A DNA stretch of 64,000 nucleotides from the NCBI GenBank assembly GCA_049599735.1, contig JBMYOX010000001.1, positions 1-64,000 of the forward strand. Direction: 5' to 3'. Positions 24,131-32,979 of this stretch are shown piece by piece. Position numbers and translations under genes: made by a program. Below the pieces are notes generated by a model. That model was given only the letters and a program-made list of their open reading frames with translations, was not told the origin of the DNA and did no database searches. Numbering within the stretch: position 1 is the first letter of the stretch; each line of letters starts with the position of its first letter. The stretch comes from Pontibacterium sp049599735. Its GTDB lineage: Bacteria > Pseudomonadota > Gammaproteobacteria > Pseudomonadales > Balneatricaceae.

Positions 24131-25223
24131 TCGACGTAAATTCAGCCTGCTGATAGCCGGTGCAGCTTTATCTCCAGGTCTGCTACAGGCGGCTAACAAC
24201 CCGCCCCTGCTTCTTTCAGCGGCACAGGATCAGCAGGGAAAAAATCACCTGATAATGCTGGATCAAACAGGCGGGGTTTTATTAAAGCACAGGCTGCCAG
24301 GCCGGGCACATCATGTCGCCTTGCACCCCGACAAACCCTGGGCTGCCGCTATCGCCCGCAGACCCGAGCGTTTTATTGATCTGGTTAACTATAAAACCGG
24401 GCAACTGATACAGCGGATTATCGCAGAGCAGGCTTATCATTTTTATGGTCATGCTATTTTCAGCCCGGATGGCCGTTTTCTGATCTCCAGCGAAAACCGC
24501 CTGACTGACGGTCAGGGAGTCATTGTAGTGCGCGATTTAACACAACAGGCAATTGTTGTAGCGATACACCGCTCTTATGGAACAGGCCCTCATGAATTGG
24601 CTTTGATGCCGGACGGAACTACCCTGGTAGTTGCCAATGGTGGTATTAAAACCCACCCCAATAAAGGCCGTAAAAAACTAAACCTGGACAGCATGCAGCC
24701 CTCACTGGTTTACATGAACTGGCAAACCGGACTTTTAATTGAGCAGCAGTTTATGCCCGGGGCCCTGCACCAGCTCAGCATGCGCCACCTGGCTATTAAT
24801 CAACAAGGCACGGCAATGATCGCACTTCAGTATCAGGGGCCACTTTATGACGATGTACCGCTGGTCGCCGTACATCGTCAGGGTCAGGCACTGAAACTGC
24901 TACGGGCACCAGAGCAGGTTAATGCCGCCATGAAGCAATACTGTGGCAGTGTACGTTTTGACCAAAGTGGAAATTTTGCCGCCATTTCATCACCTCGGGG
25001 GAATTTGGTCACTTTCTGGGATCTGCGCGCAGACCAGTTTGTGACTCAATGTACCATTCGGGATGCCTGTGGCTTAGCGGCAACACCGCAAGCCGGTGAA
25101 TTTATGATCAGCAACGGTTCAGGCCGCCTGTACCGTTTTGACCTGAATCACATGCAAAAACAACGTCTTCCTTTATCCCTGACAGGCCCGATGGCCTGGG
25201 ATAACCATATGAGCCCGGTCTGA
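24117..25223 (+). CDS. DUF1513 protein with Tat-type signal
   Basis: A 368-residue exported protein probably folding as a beta-propeller (repeated blocks such as HHVALHPDKPWAAA, HAIFSPDGRFLISS, HELALMPDGTTLVVAN). The N-terminus carries a twin-arginine sequence, RRKFSLL at about residues 6-12, then a hydrophobic stretch to LLQA, suggesting export of a folded or cofactor-bearing protein. The start is a GTG at 24117 overlapping the preceding gene, the only start that retains the RR motif in a normal position. Function is unknown; it regularly accompanies imelysin and di-haem genes. Confidence 0.87.
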   Translation: MTGINRRKFSLLIAGAALSPGLLQAANNPPLLLSAAQDQQGKNHLIMLDQTGGVLLKHRLPGRAHHVALHPDKPWAAAIARRPERFIDLVNYKTGQLIQRIIAEQAYHFYGHAIFSPDGRFLISSENRLTDGQGVIVVRDLTQQAIVVAIHRSYGTGPHELALMPDGTTLVVANGGIKTHPNKGRKKLNLDSMQPSLVYMNWQTGLLIEQQFMPGALHQLSMRHLAINQQGTAMIALQYQGPLYDDVPLVAVHRQGQALKLLRAPEQVNAAMKQYCGSVRFDQSGNFAAISSPRGNLVTFWDLRADQFVTQCTIRDACGLAATPQAGEFMISNGSGRLYRFDLNHMQKQRLPLSLTGPMAWDNHMSPV

Positions 25224-25278
25224 ACCGCTGACGGGAGCCACAAGGACTCACCAACAGCATATTAGTCATGCGGTAGTG

Positions 25279-27498
25279 CTATGTATCTGTTTTGGATTGA
25301 TACTGTGCCTGTTTAATATGCAGCTCCAGGTTCTTGCCTTCCATAGGTTCACCATAAAGAAATCCCTGGATCAGCTCACAGCCTTCATCCCGTAAAAAAT
25401 CCAGCTGCCCGCGAGTCTCAATGCCTTCGGCGATAACCTTCAGCTGCAAACTGTTTGCCATTGAAATAATCGCCCGTACAATCGCTTCATCACTACTTTC
25501 CCGGGCAATACCCTGAACAAAACTTTTATCAATTTTCAGCATATCGATAGGCAATTCCCGCAAGCGGGACAGGGAAGAATAACCCGTACCAAAATCATCA
25601 ATAGAAATTTGAATACCTTCTGCCCGTAATTTTTCCAATACCTCGGCCAGATCTTCCAGGGCATGCATCAGCAGGGTTTCAGTCACTTCAAATTCAATAC
25701 GGTGTGGGTCTATATCATCACGGTGCAGAGACTCAATCACCCAGTCACAACAGCCATTAGTAATCAGCTCCACACCGGCAATATTAATGGCAATTTTGGG
25801 CAGCCGGATACCTTTGCTGTCCATTAGCTTAAGAAAGGTGCAGGCCTGCATAAATACGGTTCTGAATAGGGGATAAGCCAGACCACTGGTCAGGGCTACC
25901 GGCAAAAACTCAGCGGGTAATAACACCCCTTTTTCCGGATGGGGCCAGCGTACCAGCGCCTCGACCCCGATCAATGCATCCCCTCCGATATTCAGCTGCG
26001 GCTGGTAGTACACTTCCAACTGATCCTCGTCCAGCGCCGTACGCAGTTCCCGCTCCAGCACATAACGCCGTACAACTTCTTCTGACAGTTTGGATTCATA
26101 AAAGTGGTACTGACTTTTGCCGTTTTCTTTAGCGCGGTACATGGCCATATCCGCATTACGGATCAATTCATCACCATCACGGCCATCTTCAGGGTAGAGT
26201 GCGATGCCAATACTGGCACCAATTTCCATGCGGTTGCCTGCCGTTTTATCCTGATGCTGCAAGGCATAAAGCACTTTATTAGCGATTTTTGCCAGATGAT
26301 CCGGACTTTCTACGCCATTGATCAGCAATACAAACTCATCACCCCCCATACGCGCCAGCAAATCATCCGCCCGAATTTCTGCTTTCAGACAGTTAGCCAC
26401 TCGTTGCAGCAGACGGTCGCCCACATGATGCCCCAGGCTGTCATTCACTAACTTAAAGCCATCCAGGTCGATAAACAGCAGCCCCAGTAATTGATCAGTC
26501 CGTTTTGCATGAGCAATCAGGCGCTCCATGTTTTCCATAAACATACGCCGGTTTGGCAAACCGGTCAGCGGGTCATGCATGGCCAGGTGCTCCACCTGAG
26601 CATGGGCACGTTTTAAGGAAGTAATATCTGAAAGAATGCCGATATAACGATGGGGTTTTCCCTGATTATCCATCAGCGCAGAAATTGACAGCCATTCAGG
26701 GTATAACTCGCCGTTTTTACGCCGGTTCCACAACTCACCCTGCCACTGGCCCGTGCATTGTAATTTGCTCCACATACGGTCATAAAACGCATCTTCATGA
26801 CGGCCTGATTTTAATAGTGCCGGTGTTTTACCCAGACATTCCGGTAGGCTGAAACCGGTGATATTTGTAAACGCAGGATTAATGCTGACAATCAATCCTC
26901 TGTTGTCAGTAACCAGAATACCCTCTGATGCTTTGTTAAATACAGCGGTTGCAAGCTGGTGGTCCAGCATACGTTTTTCATTGCCCAGCGCACTGCTGAA
27001 CAATTCTGCAGCCAGGGTCATTAAATCCAGCTCAACTTCCGACCAGTCCAGCGGACTTTGATGCGCGAATGCCAAAAAGCCCCGGCAATAAGTGCCGTGC
27101 ATCAAAGGCACCATCAGCAGTGCTTTCATACCCAGCTTTCTCAACGGCAATACCGGGCCTTCCAGCTGGTTCTCTGCCAGGTGAACAATTTCACCCTGGT
27201 TAAGCACACCTAACCAGGATTGAATATTCTCAGCGTTATAATCAAAAGAGCGGATACTCAGCTCAGGGGCGGTACTAAAATGTGCAGGATCAAACCATCC
27301 CCCCCTTAAAACCGCCTGGTGGTTATTAAACGCATCCTGTTCATGTACAAAAAGCGAGCAATGATTAACCGCCGCCACTTCACCTAAAGAAGCAAGTACC
27401 GGTTTTACAATTTGCTCAAAGTCATCAACTGACAGACAGTCTGCCGCGATATTTGCCAATACTGACAACGTGGCAGAGCGTCGAACTTCATTTTCCAT
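25279..27498 (-). CDS. GAF-PAS-GGDEF-EAL cyclic-di-GMP enzyme
   Basis: A 739-residue cytoplasmic signalling protein. In order: GAF domain (about 15-170), PAS domain (about 178-295), diguanylate cyclase (about 305-465) and c-di-GMP phosphodiesterase (about 480-735). The cyclase motif GGDEF is intact at about 384-388, and an inhibitory-site RxxD (RADD) lies five residues before it. The EAL domain keeps EALVRW, the Glu in FEVTETLL, DDFGTGYSSL and KIDKSF, so both activities look possible. No membrane helix is seen, so the GAF and PAS domains probably sense small ligands or redox state. The Lon-like gene lies 10 nt upstream on the same strand. Confidence 0.94.
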   Translation of the reverse strand: MENEVRRSATLSVLANIAADCLSVDDFEQIVKPVLASLGEVAAVNHCSLFVHEQDAFNNHQAVLRGGWFDPAHFSTAPELSIRSFDYNAENIQSWLGVLNQGEIVHLAENQLEGPVLPLRKLGMKALLMVPLMHGTYCRGFLAFAHQSPLDWSEVELDLMTLAAELFSSALGNEKRMLDHQLATAVFNKASEGILVTDNRGLIVSINPAFTNITGFSLPECLGKTPALLKSGRHEDAFYDRMWSKLQCTGQWQGELWNRRKNGELYPEWLSISALMDNQGKPHRYIGILSDITSLKRAHAQVEHLAMHDPLTGLPNRRMFMENMERLIAHAKRTDQLLGLLFIDLDGFKLVNDSLGHHVGDRLLQRVANCLKAEIRADDLLARMGGDEFVLLINGVESPDHLAKIANKVLYALQHQDKTAGNRMEIGASIGIALYPEDGRDGDELIRNADMAMYRAKENGKSQYHFYESKLSEEVVRRYVLERELRTALDEDQLEVYYQPQLNIGGDALIGVEALVRWPHPEKGVLLPAEFLPVALTSGLAYPLFRTVFMQACTFLKLMDSKGIRLPKIAINIAGVELITNGCCDWVIESLHRDDIDPHRIEFEVTETLLMHALEDLAEVLEKLRAEGIQISIDDFGTGYSSLSRLRELPIDMLKIDKSFVQGIARESSDEAIVRAIISMANSLQLKVIAEGIETRGQLDFLRDEGCELIQGFLYGEPMEGKNLELHIKQAQYQSKTDT

Positions 27499-27508
27499 AG
27501 ATATCTAC

Positions 27509-29878
27509 TCAGGCTTTAGCCCTGGCAAGCTCTCTCAGGCGCACAACTACTTTATGATTAACACTGCGCTGAGTGAACGTACCATCATCCTTGCGATGGC
27601 CAGCCTTACGTCCCATTAGAATCTCAAGGCACTGGTCAACACTGGCAACAGCATGCACATGAAAGCGCCCGGACTGAACCGCATCAACCACTTCTTTTTT
27701 AAGCATCAAATTACGTACGTTCGCTTTGGGGATAACCACACCCTGTTCTCCTGTCAGGCCACGTAACTGACAAAGCTGGAAGAAACCTTCAATTTTCTCA
27801 TTAACCCCGCCAATCGCCTGTACTTCACCGTATTGGTTTATCGAACCGGTGATTGCATATTCCTGACGAACAGGGAAATGCGTGAGTGCCGATATCAGCG
27901 TACAAATTTCGGCCAGGGAGGCACTGTCGCCATCCACATAACCATAAGATTGCTCAAGCGCAATACTGGCTGACAAAGTCAGCGGAAAGTCCCGGGCATA
28001 CTGATGTCCCAGATAACCGGAAAGAATCAGCACACCTTTTGAATGGATGGGCTGCCCCAGGGTCACTTCACGTTCAATATCTACAATACCCCGGTTACCG
28101 GGGTGCACCGTGGTAGTGATGCGAGCCGGGGTACCAAAAGACACGTCCCCAACCTGTAGCACCGTCAGGCCATTACTTTTACCCACCGCCACACCCGTGG
28201 TATCAATCAATACCGTTTCATTCACAATACTGTCACGTATTTTTTCCGACAGGCGGGAGGTACGTCTTTCTTTGGCCGCCAGTGCCATTTCCACATGTTT
28301 AGTATCAATGTGTTTGTCACTGCACTTGCTGCGTTTAAAATCAGCTTCACATAACAGATCAACCAACTCGCCAATATGGGCAGACAACAACGACTGATCA
28401 GCCGCCAGGCGGGAACTATGCTCCACCAGCCGTGCGACCGCCTGTCGGGTAAGGGGTGCAAGATGCTCTTCATCCACCAGGGTTTTTATCAGGCGGGCAT
28501 AGTGCCTGACCGACTGGGCGGAACGACTGACATCTTCGTCAAAATCCACCACGACACGGAACATTTTCTCAAAGTCGTGATCCAGCTCCTGCAACAGGTA
28601 ATAAATATCCCGGCTGCCGATCAGCACCACTTTAACTTTTAGCGCAATCGCCTGAGGATTCAGGGTAATTGTGCTGATACCGGTCAGTTCACTGGCCGGG
28701 CTTTCGATACGAATTTCATGGGATTTAAGCGCCCGCTTAAGCGCGGCATAAACAAAAGGCTGTTCCAGTAGTTTTTCGGCTTCCAGCACCAGATAACCCC
28801 CGTTTGCCTGATGCAGGGCACCCGGTCGGATAAGCTGATAGTTAGTGACCAGCGCTCCCATATCCGAACTGTATTCCACCCGCCCAAACAGATTTTCATA
28901 GCTGGGATGGGACTCGTGCACTACCGGTGCACCTTTAGTTTTATGGTTATCTACCAGCAGGTTCACACCGTAGGTTTCTTCCAGATAAGCACGGCGGCTG
29001 GCATCCGTACGGGGCTCGGGTTTATCGTCACCCACTACCTCATTACTGTTTTTAACCAGTGAGCTTTCCAGTTGTTCCAGATAATCACTGACTCCGGCGA
29101 TATTGCTGTATTTCTCTTTCAGGGGCTGAAGCTGTGGCATCAGCGCCTCCCGGGCCGTATCCCGGTCAAGAAACTTCATTTTATCGGCGGCTTCCCGGCG
29201 CCACTGGGGCAGGCCTGTAAGGCTGTCATTCAGATCTTCTTCCAGGGTCGAAATTGCCCGTGTAAAGGTATCCCGAACGGCCTCAGGCAATTGGGAAAAT
29301 GCCGCTTCATCCATCGCCTGGCCTTCCGCTACCGGCGTAAAGCCGATAGTACCGGCATCCCGGTAAATCGCGATACTGTGCTCGCGCGCCCGTTTATCAA
29401 CCGCTTCGATGGCCTGATCATAGAGTCGGTTAAAGCCCCGATCCACGGCGGCTTTTTTGCGCTGATAAGCCGGATTTTCAAAAGCAGCAGGCAACTCGGC
29501 AAGCAGGGATTCGAGCAGGTTTTTAATATCACGTTTAAATTGCTGGGCTTTACCGGCGGGCAGTTGTAACGCCAGAGGATGGCGGGGGTCTTTCAGATTG
29601 TTCAGGTAAATCCAGTCGTTGGGTTTTCGCTCTTTTTTTGCAATCACCCGCAGGCTATCCATGGCAAAAGAAAAACGCCCGGTATGGGGTGTACCCATTA
29701 CAAAGAGGTTATAACCCGGGCGGTGCATACCCACCCCAAATTCCAGTGCTTCTATCGCCCGTTCCTGGCCAAAAAAACCAGTAAACGGCTCAAGAGTTTC
29801 CGTGGTTTTAAACGGCAGAAGTTCAGGGTCACAAACGCGATAAAGGGCATCGGGTTTCAGCTTAGTATCCGGTTCCAT
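27509..29878 (-). CDS. Lon-like ATP-dependent protease (LonP/S16, YcbZ type)
   Basis: A 789-residue AAA-related protease with a C-terminal Lon (S16) domain. The catalytic dyad is Ser652 in DGDSASLAEI and Lys695 in GGVNEKIEG. The N-terminal P-loop region reads MGTPHTGRFSF, with Arg in place of the usual Walker A Lys; this G-x4-GR form is known in this family. A Lon-type sequence for the end of the domain (AIGGVNEKIEGFF) is present. The start at 29878 (MEPDTKLKPDALYRV) fits the family; the open frame upstream has no ribosome-binding site. Substrates are unknown. It lies upstream of the c-di-GMP enzyme, likely in one transcript. Confidence 0.9.
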   Translation of the reverse strand: MEPDTKLKPDALYRVCDPELLPFKTTETLEPFTGFFGQERAIEALEFGVGMHRPGYNLFVMGTPHTGRFSFAMDSLRVIAKKERKPNDWIYLNNLKDPRHPLALQLPAGKAQQFKRDIKNLLESLLAELPAAFENPAYQRKKAAVDRGFNRLYDQAIEAVDKRAREHSIAIYRDAGTIGFTPVAEGQAMDEAAFSQLPEAVRDTFTRAISTLEEDLNDSLTGLPQWRREAADKMKFLDRDTAREALMPQLQPLKEKYSNIAGVSDYLEQLESSLVKNSNEVVGDDKPEPRTDASRRAYLEETYGVNLLVDNHKTKGAPVVHESHPSYENLFGRVEYSSDMGALVTNYQLIRPGALHQANGGYLVLEAEKLLEQPFVYAALKRALKSHEIRIESPASELTGISTITLNPQAIALKVKVVLIGSRDIYYLLQELDHDFEKMFRVVVDFDEDVSRSAQSVRHYARLIKTLVDEEHLAPLTRQAVARLVEHSSRLAADQSLLSAHIGELVDLLCEADFKRSKCSDKHIDTKHVEMALAAKERRTSRLSEKIRDSIVNETVLIDTTGVAVGKSNGLTVLQVGDVSFGTPARITTTVHPGNRGIVDIEREVTLGQPIHSKGVLILSGYLGHQYARDFPLTLSASIALEQSYGYVDGDSASLAEICTLISALTHFPVRQEYAITGSINQYGEVQAIGGVNEKIEGFFQLCQLRGLTGEQGVVIPKANVRNLMLKKEVVDAVQSGRFHVHAVASVDQCLEILMGRKAGHRKDDGTFTQRSVNHKVVVRLRELARAKA

Positions 29879-30002
29879 GTGAAATCCCCGCTGACTACTT
29901 TGACTTATAAAACGCGCCTCTGAAGAAGGCGGCATATAATTAATTTATACGCCGCTCCAGGCCTGCACGCAAGCGAGACGGGGTGTACAGGTCATTACTC
30001 AA

Positions 30003-30830
30003 TCAGCTCGTTAGCTGTTTTCGTAAGTCGGCAATCAGCATCTGGGTGTCGGGCCTGCAATGCCGCCAGATTGAAAAAGATTCAGCCGCCTGCTCCACCA
30101 GCATACCCAGTCCATCAATCGTTCGGGTGGCTCCGTGGCTTTTGGCCCAATGATTAAACGCCGTGGTTTCGGTGCTGTACATCATGTCATAACACCAGGC
30201 CTCTGCTTTTAACAGATCATCCGGCAAGGGGGGGACTTCACCCTGGAGGCTGGCCGCCGTGCCGTTAATCACCAGATCAAACTGCTGGCCGGGCAGGGCA
30301 TCAAAACCACAGCCTTCAACATTACCCAGATGAGCCACAGCTGCCGCCAGGGCTTCAGCTTTGCTGGCAGTGCGATTGGCAATAATCAGGCGACGTGGTT
30401 TCTGTTCCAGCACCGGTTGCAGTACACCGCGTACAGCACCACCCGCACCCAGAATCAGCACATCGGCACCGGCAATACAGCCGCCATTGTTAGCCACAAT
30501 GTCCCGTACCATACCAATGCCATCAGTATTGTCACCGCACAGCTGTCCCTGCTCATCCCGGTACAAGGTATTTACAGCACCGGCCAGCTCAGCACGTTCA
30601 GAACGCACTTGTGCCAGATCCCAGGCTTCCTGCTTAAAAGGAATAGTGATATTCAGACCCTTGCCCGTATCACACAAAAAATGCTGTACCGCATCGGCAA
30701 AGCCGGTTTCAGGCACGGCAACAGCCTCATAGGTCAGATCCTGCTGAGTCTGCTCCGCAAACGCCTTATGAATTTGTGGTGAGCGGGAATGTTTAATCGG
30801 GTTGCCGAACACCGCATAACGATCCGTCAT
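30003..30830 (-). CDS. aroE: Shikimate dehydrogenase
   Basis: Reduces 3-dehydroshikimate to shikimate with NADPH in aromatic amino acid synthesis. The 275-residue protein has the substrate-binding N-terminus (FGNPIKHSRSPQIHK), the catalytic Lys in NITIPFKQEAW, Asp in GDNTDGIG, and the nucleotide-binding loop GAGGAVRGV with the NADP-specifying NRTASK segment. It starts 1 nt after hemF on the same strand, a pairing also known in Pseudomonas. Confidence 0.96.
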   Translation of the reverse strand: MTDRYAVFGNPIKHSRSPQIHKAFAEQTQQDLTYEAVAVPETGFADAVQHFLCDTGKGLNITIPFKQEAWDLAQVRSERAELAGAVNTLYRDEQGQLCGDNTDGIGMVRDIVANNGGCIAGADVLILGAGGAVRGVLQPVLEQKPRRLIIANRTASKAEALAAAVAHLGNVEGCGFDALPGQQFDLVINGTAASLQGEVPPLPDDLLKAEAWCYDMMYSTETTAFNHWAKSHGATRTIDGLGMLVEQAAESFSIWRHCRPDTQMLIADLRKQLTS

Positions 30831-30831
30831 T

Positions 30832-31746
30832 TCAACGCTCCAGCCAGTTCCGGGCTTTCAGGTAACGTTCGTACAACACCGCTTCTTCGCTACCGGCTTC
30901 CGGGTGCCAGTCGTAGCTCCAGCGCACTTCCGGTGGCAGGGACATCAGGATAGATTCCGTGCGCCCGCCGGACTGAAGACCAAACAAAGTGCCCCGGTCA
31001 AAAACCAGATTAAATTCCACATAACGACCCCGGCGGTGCAGTTGGAAGTCCCGCTGACGCTCGCCGTACTCAGTGTCTTTACGCTTTTCTATAATCGGTA
31101 CAATCGCCGGTACATAAGCATTACCAATAGACTGCATCAGTCCGAAGCTGTGCTCAAAGCCCTGTTCGTTCAGGTCATCAAAGAACAGGCCACCCACACC
31201 ACGGGGTTCGTCACGGTGTTTCAGATAGAAATAGTCATCACACCAGTGCTTAAAGCGATCATAGATATCATCACCATAAGGGTCGCAGGCGTCTTTTGCG
31301 GTCTGATGCCAGTGGCGGCAATCGTCATCGTTGCCGTAATAAGGCGTCAAATCAAAACCACCGCCAAACCACCAAACCGGCTCTTCACCTTCTTTTTCAG
31401 CAATAAAAAAGCGCACGTTAGCGTGAGACGTAGGCACATAGGGATTGTGGGGATGAATCACCAGTGAAACCCCCATCGCCTGAAAACTACGACCGGCAAG
31501 TTCGGGTCGGTGGGCGGTTGCAGAGCCAGGCAACTTATCACCAAATACATGGGAAAAGTTTACACCACCTTTTTCAATGACAGTCCCGTCGGTGATAACG
31601 CGGGTACGACCACCTCCACCTGTTTCCCGGTCCCAGGCATCTTCATGAAAGCGGGCCTTTCCATCAGCCTTTTCCAGGGCGCTACAAATATTGTCCTGCA
31701 ATGACATCAGGTATGCTTTCACTGCGTTAATGTCAGGTGCTGACAT
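30832..31746 (-). CDS. hemF: Oxygen-dependent coproporphyrinogen III oxidase
   Basis: Converts coproporphyrinogen III to protoporphyrinogen IX in haem synthesis, using oxygen. The 304-residue length is that of E. coli HemF. Signature segments include ETGGGGRTRVI, GVSLVIHPHNPYVPTSHANVR, WWFGGGFDLTPYY and RGRYVEFNLVFDRGT. It lies between tsaC and aroE, all on the minus strand. Confidence 0.97.
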   Translation of the reverse strand: MSAPDINAVKAYLMSLQDNICSALEKADGKARFHEDAWDRETGGGGRTRVITDGTVIEKGGVNFSHVFGDKLPGSATAHRPELAGRSFQAMGVSLVIHPHNPYVPTSHANVRFFIAEKEGEEPVWWFGGGFDLTPYYGNDDDCRHWHQTAKDACDPYGDDIYDRFKHWCDDYFYLKHRDEPRGVGGLFFDDLNEQGFEHSFGLMQSIGNAYVPAIVPIIEKRKDTEYGERQRDFQLHRRGRYVEFNLVFDRGTLFGLQSGGRTESILMSLPPEVRWSYDWHPEAGSEEAVLYERYLKARNWLER

Positions 31747-31774
31747 GGGATTCCCTCCGGGAATTGGTGTTAAA

Positions 31775-32350
31775 TCAGGTACGTATCAGCCGGTCTGTCA
31801 TCAAATCACGAATCTGGGTCGGCTGGGAAAGATGCCCCAGAGATCCCGGAACAATGGCATCCAGCTGTTTTGCGAAGTAAAGATTTACTCTCAACAGATC
31901 CCTGGCAGGTTCGGCACCCGCAGGATTGGCAGAGGTTGATACAATCGGGCCACCAAACGCCTCACAAAGCGCTTTCACAACCGGGTGGGCACTGACCCTG
32001 ACGGCAACGGTGTTATGTTTGCCCCGGATCCATTCAGGTACGCGCTGATCAGCATCCGGCAACAGCCAGGTAACAGGCCCCGGCCAGCCTGACAAAACAC
32101 GCCGGCGCTCAGCATCGGTTAGCGAGCCGAGCAGGGGCTTTATCTGTTCGACGGATGAAGCGATCAGAATCACACCTTTATGACGCGGCCGGTTTTTGAG
32201 CAACAATAACTGCTCAAGTGCCGCTTCATTAAAAGGATCACAACCGAGACCCCAGACCGCTTCGGTCGGGTAGGCAATGACACCACCCTGACGCATCGCC
32301 CGTACTGCCTGGCGGATATGCCACCAGGCGACATCAGGCTTAGAGTTCAC
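31775..32350 (-). CDS. tsaC: Threonylcarbamoyl-AMP synthase TsaC (YrdC)
   Basis: Makes threonylcarbamoyl-AMP from threonine, bicarbonate and ATP for the t6A37 tRNA modification. With a GTG start at 32350 the protein is 191 residues, matching E. coli TsaC. That start overlaps the purE end by 11 nt, with AAAGG within purE as a ribosome-binding site. Conserved segments are VIAYPTEAVWGLGCDP, the Lys/Arg of LKNRPRHKGVILIA and PIVSTSANPAG. It does not have the extra Sua5 C-terminal domain. It is probably translated by coupling to purE. Confidence 0.94.
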   Translation of the reverse strand: MNSKPDVAWWHIRQAVRAMRQGGVIAYPTEAVWGLGCDPFNEAALEQLLLLKNRPRHKGVILIASSVEQIKPLLGSLTDAERRRVLSGWPGPVTWLLPDADQRVPEWIRGKHNTVAVRVSAHPVVKALCEAFGGPIVSTSANPAGAEPARDLLRVNLYFAKQLDAIVPGSLGHLSQPTQIRDLMTDRLIRT

Positions 32351-32852
32351 CTTTAAGCAGCTGTTCCTGCAGGGCGGCATCTTTAGCTACAACGGCGTCC
32401 GTATTAGCCAGACGTTCGGCAGCCAGACGCTGGGCTAACGCATCATCTTTAACAGCCAGAATCTGCGCCGCCAGATAAGCTGCGTTTTTAGCACCCGCTT
32501 TACCAATAGCAACAGTTGCTACCGGAATGCCACCTGGCATCTGAACCGTGGACAGCAATGCATCCAGACCATCCAGTGAGGAGTTGATAGGCACACCAAT
32601 AACAGGCTTAGTGGTGTTGGCAGCAACCGCACCGGCCAGGTGAGCAGCCATGCCTGCAGCACAGATAAAAGCAACACAGCCACGCTCATCAGCACCTTTC
32701 ACATAATCATGTGTTTGCACCGGCGTACGATGAGCAGAACTGATCTTCATTTCGAAATCCACATCAAGGGATTTCAGGGTATCAACCGCCGCTTTCATTA
32801 CTGGCAGATCGGAGTCAGACCCCATCAAAATGGCAACAAAGGATTTGGACAT
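32340..32852 (-). CDS. purE: N5-carboxyaminoimidazole ribonucleotide mutase
   Basis: Class I PurE, which converts N5-CAIR to CAIR in purine synthesis. The 170-residue protein has MGSDSDLPVM at the phosphate site and SSAHRTP with the catalytic His. The usual partner purK (N5-CAIR synthase) is not adjacent on either side. It overlaps tsaC and lies between dprA and tsaC, where Pseudomonas-type gene order has no purE. Confidence 0.96.
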   Translation of the reverse strand: MSKSFVAILMGSDSDLPVMKAAVDTLKSLDVDFEMKISSAHRTPVQTHDYVKGADERGCVAFICAAGMAAHLAGAVAANTTKPVIGVPINSSLDGLDALLSTVQMPGGIPVATVAIGKAGAKNAAYLAAQILAVKDDALAQRLAAERLANTDAVVAKDAALQEQLLKGEL

Positions 32853-32979
32853 TTTTCTCTCGGAAACTTAGTTTTAAGGAAAACAGTGAACACTAAACGT
32901 TCAGCGTCCGCCTTGCAACTTTGCAGCCGTTTAAGCCAATAAAAATTCGTACTGATGATATAACAACAACGTTAGCCGC

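Noticed and set aside
32853..32979. PurR-like operator upstream of purE (AAACGTT core and a TGCAA/TTGCA palindrome)
   Set aside because: The match to the PurR consensus is poor, and PurR is not established for this group; too weak to call.
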